The position numbers were made by a program, and so were the translations under genes. Positions 5,245 to 10,249 of a stretch of 10,249 nucleotides of DNA are shown here, one piece after another. Source of the stretch: Crocinitomicaceae bacterium (GTDB lineage: Bacteria > Bacteroidota > Bacteroidia > Flavobacteriales_D > Crocinitomicaceae). Where the stretch lies: contig JAURNA010000235.1 of NCBI GenBank assembly GCA_030830385.1, positions 1 to 10,249 on the forward strand, given 5' to 3'. The notes under the pieces are model-generated. The model was not told the DNA's origin. It saw only the letters and a program-made list of their open reading frames with translations, and searched no databases. Positions within the stretch are counted from its first letter, which is position 1, and every line of letters starts with the position of its first letter.

Positions 5245-7596
5245 CTACTTCCAGGTATAGCGAACTCCAAGGAAACCGCGAATGCCTTGGTTGGGGCCAT
5301 AAACATACGCCGGATCAAAAGTCAGTCCAAACGGATTATCTGCTGTTGGGACAGCATTTCCTTCCGAATCAAATGTTACGTTTTGGTCAAATGGATCATC
5401 GCTTCGGGCAATGAGGAAGGGCGTGTTCTTATTCGGGGTCCAGTTCAACAGGTTCTTAACTCCGCCGTATATTTCCCATTTTTTCCATCCCGTAAAGGTC
5501 AGTTGAATATTCTGAACACTCCACCAGGGAGAATATTCCGGACGTGGATCCAATTCGTTGAGCAAAGGAAGACGCATGGGGCTGTATACATTTCCGGTGT
5601 AATCAATGCTGAGTGGAATGCGGTTGATGATGTAAGAGATGCTCCAGGTTCCGGTGAAATTTTCGGTAAGAATCTGTTGTTCCTTGGTTCCGTTTTCATA
5701 CAAACCGACGTCCATGAGTGTCACGCCAAGAATAGCGGTAAAGTTGCTTCCTCCGCGGAAAGTTACGTTCGAACTCAGTCCCCGGCTAACGGCATGTCCA
5801 TCCAGGTTTGCATATCGGATTTCGTTCGGGTCGGTATCGTAATCCGCAACAATTCGGTTGTTGAACCATGTATAGAATGCCGTGAAATCAAGAAATAGTG
5901 AGGATTTCTTTTCGATCAGAATATTTTTCGTGTAGTTCAGGTTGGCGTTGTATGATTGTTCCGGGGCAATTCCGTCTTCAATGACGACATTCCGGGCACC
6001 GGTGAGTGCCGCGTGGTCTTCCGTAAAGATATTGACTACGCGATAGCCCGTTCCCGAGTTGATGCGGATGATGTGGTCTCCTTTGAACGAAAATTTGTAT
6101 CCGAGGCGCGGGGTAAAAATGGAACCGTGAATGGAATTTTGATCATAGCGCGCCCCAAGCAATAATTTGTGATTCCGGTTGAAGCAAATTTCATCCTGAA
6201 TGAAGACCCCGGGAATCAACGTTCGTTGGGGAGAGGTCGTTGTCAGACCGTCGATTTCACTCGCCGTCGCCGGCGTATTGTCATCATAGTGAATGAATCG
6301 AACGGCCATACCCGCAGTCAGACTGTGTTTGCCTGCCATCTTATCCCAATGCAACTGTCCGAAGCTTACGAGTTGATCCGCCATGAAGGAAGTCGTGCCA
6401 TAGAAACTGTTCTGAACATGGTGATTGACAGAAGCTGAAAGGAAAATCCGCTCTTTGAAGGGCAACTGATACTTACCGATCAGCTCCCAGCGAGACGTAT
6501 AAATGGACTCGCCATAGATGCTGTCGCTGCCACGGAATGCCGAACTCCAGTCCATCTCACCTCCCCAACGGTCCTCGTAGAGGTATCGCCCTGCAAGTGT
6601 AAACACGCGGTTTTTCTTTCGGTGAAATTTGTATTTCTGAAAAACGGATATTCGGTCCTGAAGCGTCACATCAGTGAACCCATCGTTGTTGTTATCGATC
6701 TTCCAGTCGTAATTGAAATAGTTAATACCTGTCAAAATGTCAATTGCTGACTTCTTCGGAACGGAACTGCCGAGCGTTCTGTTTTGTCGCCCCTCTTTGT
6801 TCCTGTCACCAAAGGAGAATCTGAAGCCAACGTCGGCGTTTGTTTCCAACCAACCCGATGTGTAAACATCTGCAGAGACACGAGGGGCGTTGCTCGTATT
6901 TTTCGTGATGATGTTGATGATGCCGCCAATGGCTTCACTTCCGTACAAGGTAGACGCCGGACCTTTCACGATTTCAACGCGTTCAATCAAGGCACTGGGA
7001 ATTCCGGAGAGGCCATAAACGGTAGAAAGGCTGCTCACAATGGGCATTCCATCAATCAAAACCATTGTATAGGCACCTTCCAGGCCATTCATGTGAATAT
7101 CCCCGGTATTGCAAATGTTGCAGTTCAATTGAGGACGCACTCCGTTTACATTCTGCAACGCATCGTAGATTGATGGCCCCGGGTTCTTTTTGAAAAATGT
7201 GGGTGCAAAGACTTCTACATTCACCGTGCTTTCTTTTCGTGAAGTTTCCTTCAGCGTTGCCGTCACCACAATTGCATCCAATTCATTGAGCTCGCTGATC
7301 AATTGAACCAAAATCGAATCAGCCGGAAGACGTACCGCGACGCTTTTTGCTTCAAATGACAGGGCACGAATTTCCACTTCTACCTGACCCGGTTGGATGC
7401 CGTGGATGGAAAATCGCCCGTCCATGTCCGTTCGTGCATGAAGATCTTCGCTCCGAATGGAAACCCTGGCAAAAGGAATGGGTTCTCCGGATTCCGAACG
7501 GACGGTGCCTTCCAGCTTGTGTAGACCAATTGGCTCAAACTGCTGGCCTGCTGCGGTAAACGAAAACAATACTAGAAATGTGAGAAGTATACTCAT
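5245..7596 (-). CDS. TonB-dependent outer-membrane receptor, probably for a metal or metal complex
   Basis: This complete 783-residue receptor has a signal peptide (about 1-17, MSILLTFLVLFSFTAAG) and a carboxypeptidase-regulatory-like beta-sandwich (about 26-100). A likely TonB box follows (DAIVVTA, 107-113). The plug domain (about 120-232) includes IDGMPIVSS, VEIVKGPASTLYGSEAIGG and INIITK, and a 22-strand barrel runs to the C-terminus, which ends in YTWK. Receptors of this kind import iron chelates, cobalamin, copper or other scarce ligands, powered by TonB-ExbBD. Before the plug core sits QLNCNICNTGDIHMNG, with C159 and C162 as a CxxC pair, unusual in an outer-membrane plug. The gene is divergent from a DtxR-type metalloregulator, and its promoter contains a DtxR-box-like palindrome, which argues for metal-repressed expression. 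The start at 7596 lies about ten bases after the predicted transcription start. No SusD partner is present, so glycan import is unlikely. Confidence 0.92.
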   Translation of the reverse strand: MSILLTFLVLFSFTAAGQQFEPIGLHKLEGTVRSESGEPIPFARVSIRSEDLHARTDMDGRFSIHGIQPGQVEVEIRALSFEAKSVAVRLPADSILVQLISELNELDAIVVTATLKETSRKESTVNVEVFAPTFFKKNPGPSIYDALQNVNGVRPQLNCNICNTGDIHMNGLEGAYTMVLIDGMPIVSSLSTVYGLSGIPSALIERVEIVKGPASTLYGSEAIGGIINIITKNTSNAPRVSADVYTSGWLETNADVGFRFSFGDRNKEGRQNRTLGSSVPKKSAIDILTGINYFNYDWKIDNNNDGFTDVTLQDRISVFQKYKFHRKKNRVFTLAGRYLYEDRWGGEMDWSSAFRGSDSIYGESIYTSRWELIGKYQLPFKERIFLSASVNHHVQNSFYGTTSFMADQLVSFGQLHWDKMAGKHSLTAGMAVRFIHYDDNTPATASEIDGLTTTSPQRTLIPGVFIQDEICFNRNHKLLLGARYDQNSIHGSIFTPRLGYKFSFKGDHIIRINSGTGYRVVNIFTEDHAALTGARNVVIEDGIAPEQSYNANLNYTKNILIEKKSSLFLDFTAFYTWFNNRIVADYDTDPNEIRYANLDGHAVSRGLSSNVTFRGGSNFTAILGVTLMDVGLYENGTKEQQILTENFTGTWSISYIINRIPLSIDYTGNVYSPMRLPLLNELDPRPEYSPWWSVQNIQLTFTGWKKWEIYGGVKNLLNWTPNKNTPFLIARSDDPFDQNVTFDSEGNAVPTADNPFGLTFDPAYVYGPNQGIRGFLGVRYTWK

Positions 7597-7612
7597 TTTA
7601 AATGGTGTACAG

Positions 7613-7644
7613 CAAAACTATAAAAGTTAGATTAGTCTAACAAT
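7613..7644 (-). promoter_or_regulatory. Bacteroidota-type promoter of the TonB receptor
   Basis: Read leftward, ATTG (7644-7641) is followed by 20 bases and then TAGTTTTG (7620-7613). This fits the phylum's TTG - 19 to 21 bases - TAnnTTTG arrangement. Transcription would start near 7606, giving a leader of about ten bases before the ATG at 7596. It is the only promoter in the window where both elements are visible, and its spacer is filled by the operator-like palindrome at 7626-7641. Confidence 0.65.
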
Positions 7645-7645
7645 A
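7626..7645. promoter_or_regulatory. DtxR/MntR-type operator candidate between divergent genes
   Basis: GTTAGATTAGTCTAAC (7626-7641) has perfect 6-bp arms, GTTAGA and TCTAAC, around four bases. The 19-mer starting at 7627, TTAGATTAGTCTAACAATA, matches the classical DtxR box TTAGGTTAGCCTAACCTAA at 14 of 19 positions. It lies inside the -33/-7 spacer of the receptor promoter and about 35 bases upstream of the regulator gene. Bound repressor would block polymerase at the receptor promoter and might also autoregulate. The DtxR-family gene next door makes the match more credible. Confidence 0.65.
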
Positions 7646-7664
7646 ATGTCCGTACATTTTTTTT
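7645..7664. promoter_or_regulatory. Second inverted repeat AATGT-N4-ACATT followed by a T-run
   Basis: AATGT (7645-7649) and ACATT (7654-7658) are perfect inverted arms around CCGT, directly next to the DtxR-box-like palindrome. The bases from 7657 to 7664 are all T. As an RNA hairpin the stem is short and AT-rich, so termination is doubtful. It may instead be a second operator or an AT-rich promoter element for the regulator gene. Confidence 0.3.
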
Positions 7665-7666
7665 AA

Positions 7667-7674
7667 TAGCTTTG
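7667..7674 (+). promoter_or_regulatory. Candidate -7 box (TAGCTTTG) immediately before the regulator start
   Basis: TAGCTTTG is an exact TAnnTTTG match ending three bases before the ATG at 7678. If functional, transcription would start at about the first codon, giving a leaderless or nearly leaderless mRNA. No TTG -33 element is visible 19-21 bases upstream, so it may be a chance match. Confidence 0.3.
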
Positions 7675-7677
7675 GGA

Positions 7678-8367
7678 ATGCTTTCTTTCACCGAAGAGAA
7701 TTACTTAAAAGCGATCGTTCAACACACACTGTTCGATGGGATTAGTGATGAAGTGGGTGTCAATCAATTGGCGTCTACGCTCAACGTGAAACCTGCAACG
7801 GCCAGCGACATGGTTAGGCGGCTCAAAAAAAAAGAGTTGGTACATTACGAACGATACGGTAAGGTCAGCCTAACAAAGCAGGGGCAACGACTCGGTATGT
7901 TGGTGATCAGACGGCACCGTTTGTGGGAAACATTTCTTTACAGTACGCTCAATTTTTCCTGGGATGAAGTGCACGAAGTAGCGGAGGAACTGGAGCATGT
8001 GCATTCGGGAAAACTAATGGACCGCCTGGATGAATTTTTGGGGTATCCCGAATTTGATCCGCACGGTGAGGCAATTCCCAATTGTGAAGGCGAAATTAAG
8101 ATTCCATTTCGAATGACCGTCTCGGAAATGAGTGTTGGGAAGCCCTGCAAAGTGATTGCTGTTCGGGATGAATCGGTTGATTTTCTGCGTTACCTCGATC
8201 GTATCGGACTGGCAATTGGAGCAACGGTGGTCGTTGTGCATCGCGAAGAGTACGATGAACTCACTACCCTTCGCATTGGAGAAAAGGATACGGTGGTTTC
8301 TCCAAAACTGACAAGCAATGTATACGTCGTTTGCGGAAGCTGTGGAAAGACCAAATGCAGTTGCTAG
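7678..8367 (+). CDS. DtxR/MntR-family metal-dependent transcriptional repressor with C-terminal FeoA-like domain
   Basis: The 229-residue cytoplasmic regulator has a winged helix at about 1-65 (VNQLASTLNVKPATASDMVRRLKKK), a dimerisation and metal domain at about 66-135, and an SH3/FeoA-like domain from about 142 to 215. Aligned by eye with DtxR and MntR, the ligands H80, E84, H99, E103, E106 and H107 are present (HRLWE and EVHEVAEELEHVH). E103 replaces DtxR Cys102, as in MntR, while N8 and K11 replace MntR Asp8 and Glu11. Manganese or iron is therefore plausible but unproven. The chain ends CGSCGKTKCSC, giving C219, C222, C227 and C229, a tail I do not expect in this family. ATG 7678 is preferred over an in-frame TTG at 7672 because homologues begin at the TEENYLK helix and the TTG falls inside a -7-like box. 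It is divergent from the TonB receptor, its likely target. Confidence 0.9.
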   Translation: MLSFTEENYLKAIVQHTLFDGISDEVGVNQLASTLNVKPATASDMVRRLKKKELVHYERYGKVSLTKQGQRLGMLVIRRHRLWETFLYSTLNFSWDEVHEVAEELEHVHSGKLMDRLDEFLGYPEFDPHGEAIPNCEGEIKIPFRMTVSEMSVGKPCKVIAVRDESVDFLRYLDRIGLAIGATVVVVHREEYDELTTLRIGEKDTVVSPKLTSNVYVVCGSCGKTKCSC

Positions 8368-8389
8368 TATTCACGAAGGCAATGGCAAA

Positions 8390-8403
8390 GTGAAACGTTT
8401 CAC
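8390..8403. promoter_or_regulatory. Perfect 14-bp palindrome GTGAAACGTTTCAC
   Basis: The palindrome lies in the 60-base gap between the regulator stop and the M28 peptidase start. The next flanking base pair is mismatched (A and A), after which AA and TT are complementary again. No T-run follows, so an intrinsic terminator is unlikely; an operator for the peptidase gene is the better guess. It shares no sequence with the DtxR-like box. Confidence 0.4.
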
Positions 8404-8427
8404 ATTCGGGTTGGGTTTCCCTGAAAA

Positions 8428-9396
8428 ATGCGTAACATTACTATCATGCAATTAGAAGCGAAGGCTCTCCGGATTTCCTGTTTAGTAAGAGTGAAAGCCA
8501 TTTCGGTTGTTCTTTTTCTCAGCCTCACGACCCATTCATGGACGCAAACCTCTGAGGGTGAGATCAAACACCAGCTCGATACGATTGTGAACAGAAAGGG
8601 ATTCAGAAATTACAAGGATACGGCCACGTTAAACGCAGTAGCACATTACATTGAAAATGAATTCAAGATGCATACGGGTAACGTCAGGAGAAAATCGTAC
8701 GTTGCGAACGGTATGACATACCACAACATAATCACCAACATTGGAGACGCTTCAAAACCGTTGCTCGTGATTGGGGCTCACTACGATGTGTGTGGTCAAC
8801 AAAAAGGGGCTGACGACAACGGAACCGGTGTGGTAGGATTGTTGCAGTTGGTGAAGCAATTGAAGGCGTATGAGGGCGACTATTACCTTGAGTTCGTAGC
8901 CTACACATTGGAAGAACCCCCTTACTACAACACCCCTGCAATGGGAAGTTACAAGCACGCGGAATCTCTCCACCGGAACTCGGTTGATGTGTATGGAATG
9001 ATTTGCCTGGAGATGTTGGGGTATTTTTCAGATGCGAAAAAGTCTCAGGATTACCCCATCGGACTTTTGAAGATGATTTACGGAGGGAAGGGAAACTACA
9101 TCACACTGGTACGGAAGTTGAACAAGGGAAAGATGGTGCGTAGGTTTTCGCGCAGATTCAAATCGAGCAGGGAAGTTCGAACGAAGAGGTTCACAGCACC
9201 TAAATTCCTTACAGGAGTGGATTTTTCCGATCATCGCAGCTACTGGAGCTTTGGATATAGTGCTTTAATGATCACCGATACTGCCTTCTACCGGAATCAC
9301 CATTACCACGAAAACACCGATGTTGTTGAAACGATTGATTTCAAAAGAATGGCGAAGGTGATCGACGCCGTGGTGATTTCGATTCAAAAATTGTAG
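8428..9396 (+). CDS. Secreted M28-family zinc metallopeptidase (aminopeptidase-like)
   Basis: The 322-residue protein has a signal peptide and a co-catalytic di-zinc M28 domain that would release N-terminal residues from peptides outside the cytoplasm. By comparison with the Aeromonas aminopeptidase, zinc ligands are H118 (GAHYDVCG), D130 (GADDNGTG), E163 and E195 (CLEMLGYF), and H294 (HHYHENTD), with E162 in YTLEEPP as general base. FSDHRSYW and ITDTAFYRN are typical of the Bacteroidota branch. From ATG 8428 the N-region before the hydrophobic core (VKAISVVLFLSLTTHSW) is about 22 residues, which is long. ATG 8446 or GTG 8491 would give a more usual signal peptide. I kept 8428 because the preceding bases are A-rich (TGAAAAATG). 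It follows the regulator on the same strand with a 60-base gap that holds a 14-bp palindrome. How it relates to metal uptake is unclear. Confidence 0.88.
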   Translation: MRNITIMQLEAKALRISCLVRVKAISVVLFLSLTTHSWTQTSEGEIKHQLDTIVNRKGFRNYKDTATLNAVAHYIENEFKMHTGNVRRKSYVANGMTYHNIITNIGDASKPLLVIGAHYDVCGQQKGADDNGTGVVGLLQLVKQLKAYEGDYYLEFVAYTLEEPPYYNTPAMGSYKHAESLHRNSVDVYGMICLEMLGYFSDAKKSQDYPIGLLKMIYGGKGNYITLVRKLNKGKMVRRFSRRFKSSREVRTKRFTAPKFLTGVDFSDHRSYWSFGYSALMITDTAFYRNHHYHENTDVVETIDFKRMAKVIDAVVISIQKL

Positions 9397-9436
9397 TGGA
9401 AACTGAATACATTCGATTGAATCAGGAATCCAATTG

Positions 9437-9467
9437 TGCCTTGCATTGAATTTGTCAATTGAAGGCA
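9437..9467 (+). other. Potential stem-loop between the M28 and HMA genes
   Basis: TGCCTT (9437-9442) pairs with AAGGCA (9462-9467). Inside, after a 2x2 internal loop, ATTGA (9445-9449) pairs with TCAAT (9455-9459) around a five-base loop. No T-run follows, so it is not a standard terminator. It lies 40 bases after the peptidase stop and could be an RNA-processing or weak termination structure. Confidence 0.35.
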
Positions 9468-9483
9468 ATAGCGCTAGCTTAGT

Positions 9484-9498
9484 ATAGCTTTAAACTAT
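9484..9498 (+). promoter_or_regulatory. Near-perfect 15-bp palindrome and -7-like box just before the HMA gene
   Basis: ATAGCTTTAAACTAT is self-complementary at six of seven base pairs and ends five bases before the ATG at 9504. It overlaps TAGCTTTA (9485-9492), one base from the TAnnTTTG promoter box and nearly identical to the TAGCTTTG before the regulator gene. A start-proximal operator or promoter element is possible; no proper -33 element is seen at the right distance. Confidence 0.35.
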
Positions 9499-9503
9499 TC
9501 AAA

Positions 9504-9854
9504 ATGAAAATTTCCATCATTTTGTCCATGACTGCCTTGCTGGTCGCATGCGGAAGTGCAAAGCAGGCAGGTTCGTCGCGAAACGAAATCAGTTTTTGGG
9601 TTCGTGGAAACTGTGGTATGTGTGAAGAACGAATAGAAGCAAGTATAGCGTATGTTCCCGGAGTGATTTATGGCGAGTGGGATCGTTCAACGGAATTGCT
9701 CACGGTTGAGTACAGAACGAAAAAAACAACAGTGGAAGAGATCAAGGCGAGAATTGCCAGAGCCGGACACGATGTGGAAGGAGTGAGTGCAGATGAGGAA
9801 GTGTACAATGCGCTTCCACGCTGTTGCAAATATGAAAGATCGGTAAATAATTAA
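9504..9854 (+). CDS. HMA (heavy-metal-associated) domain lipoprotein
   Basis: This 116-residue protein starts with a lipoprotein signal (MKISIILSMTALLVAC, lipobox LVAC), so C16 should carry the lipid and anchor it in the envelope. Residues about 28-95 form one ferredoxin-like HMA fold. The metal loop is GNCGMCEERIE with C37 and C40, where the common family motif is GMxCxxC. The beta-alpha-beta pattern continues through VPGVIYGEWD and TVEYRTKKTTVEEIKARI to AGHDVEG. The tail has LPRCCKYER (C107, C108), a second possible thiol site. I recognise this as a Bacteroidota family usually annotated as a heavy-metal-associated or cation-transport protein. Cu(I) is the usual cargo of HMA domains but is inferred here. 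Being in the same locus as a DtxR-type regulator and a TonB receptor supports an envelope metal-handling role. The next gene starts nine bases after the stop, suggesting one transcript. Confidence 0.9.
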   Translation: MKISIILSMTALLVACGSAKQAGSSRNEISFWVRGNCGMCEERIEASIAYVPGVIYGEWDRSTELLTVEYRTKKTTVEEIKARIARAGHDVEGVSADEEVYNALPRCCKYERSVNN

Positions 9855-9863
9855 TGAACGGGT

Positions 9864-10249
9864 ATGAAGTACATTACATTGGGATTCTTTGCATTGATGT
9901 TGAATATGGGATTTTCTCAGGGGTTTATCTGGATCACAAATGATACCATTGAGACGAACCTTGACCCCAACACAACAGTTCAGTTGAGAATGGATCAGAT
10001 GGCTCTTCCAAATGACACGGTAACACTTGGCATCGAAGTCATATACAACGACCTCCCGGCGAGTTGGGATGGGATGTTTTGTGTATATGGATCATGTTTC
10101 GGATCAATTCATCCGGTGGGTTTCACCGGGCAAATGATGCCGATTTACGATTCGCTCGTGGGCTACATTCGCCTTACTGTATATCCAATGGGAGGTACGG
10201 AAATGGCAAAATTGCAAATGAAGGTGTTTGACGTTGATAACCCTGCGGA
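9864..10249 (+). CDS. Secreted protein of unknown function, partial (3' end beyond window); possible type IX secretion cargo
   Basis: An ATG at 9864 opens a frame to the window edge, giving 128 full codons. The N-terminus MKYITLGFFALMLNMGFSQG is a clear signal peptide. The mature part looks beta-rich and Ig-like, with polar and hydrophobic residues alternating. It has a WDGMFCVYGSCFG motif in which two cysteines, four residues apart between them, could form a disulfide. I have seen this W...C....C layout at the start of Bacteroidota proteins with C-terminal type IX sorting domains, but the C-terminus is not visible, so sorting cannot be tested. The gene begins nine bases after the HMA lipoprotein stop, so the two are probably co-transcribed. 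No function is proposed beyond export. Confidence 0.7.
   Translation, partial: MKYITLGFFALMLNMGFSQGFIWITNDTIETNLDPNTTVQLRMDQMALPNDTVTLGIEVIYNDLPASWDGMFCVYGSCFGSIHPVGFTGQMMPIYDSLVGYIRLTVYPMGGTEMAKLQMKVFDVDNPA

Noticed and set aside
7672..7677. In-frame TTG as start of the DtxR-family regulator
   Set aside because: TTG starts are rare, the extension is only two residues, and the codon lies inside a TAnnTTTG box; ATG 7678 fits homologues.
8390..8403. The 14-bp palindrome as an intrinsic terminator of the regulator gene
   Set aside because: There is no loop left for a hairpin without breaking central pairs, it is not GC-rich, and no T-run follows.

Overview
The window looks like a chromosomal stretch from a free-living member of the Bacteroidota, probably Flavobacteriales or a relative, with moderate GC. 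The evidence is protein families typical of that phylum: a carboxypeptidase-regulatory-domain TonB receptor, a GreA-C-like small protein, a VWA/coiled-coil secreted protein, an HMA lipoprotein ending in a CC-Y-ER motif, and a secreted protein start typical of type IX secretion cargo. It also has phylum-type promoters (TAnnTTTG -7 boxes) and lacks Shine-Dalgarno sequences before its genes. No rRNA, tRNA, CRISPR array, insertion sequence or phage gene was seen.

Layout. Bases 1-4294 carry four leftward genes: a truncated GreA/GreB-C-like small protein (1-333), a class-V PLP cysteine desulfurase overlapping it by one base (333-1472), a secreted VWA protein with a coiled-coil tail (1667-2794), and a class-I/II PLP aminotransferase (3074-4294). 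A C-free, G-rich intergenic tract with an imperfect tandem repeat (4299-4372) separates the aminotransferase from a divergent VanX/DdpX-type D-Ala-D-Ala dipeptidase lipoprotein (4420-5220). The dipeptidase converges, 24 bp apart, on a 783-residue TonB-dependent receptor (5245-7596, leftward).

The most coherent part is 5245-9854, which looks like a metal-homeostasis locus. The receptor is divergent from a DtxR/MntR-type metalloregulator (7678-8367). Between them is a good Bacteroidota promoter for the receptor, whose -33/-7 spacer holds a near-perfect palindrome matching the classical DtxR box at 14 of 19 positions. Metal-loaded repressor would therefore be expected to shut off the receptor. 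After the regulator, on the same strand, come a secreted M28 zinc peptidase (8428-9396), an HMA-domain lipoprotein with a CxxC site and a CC tail (9504-9854), and the start of another secreted protein (9864 to the end). The receptor plug has an unusual C-x-x-C element before its plug core and the regulator ends in a four-cysteine tail. Together with the HMA lipoprotein these suggest a thiophilic metal such as copper, or iron, as the target, but the sequence does not settle the metal.

The left half is mostly ordinary housekeeping. Its oddities are a possible 30-codon ORF or gene remnant between the VWA gene and the desulfurase, and some palindromes in non-coding gaps.
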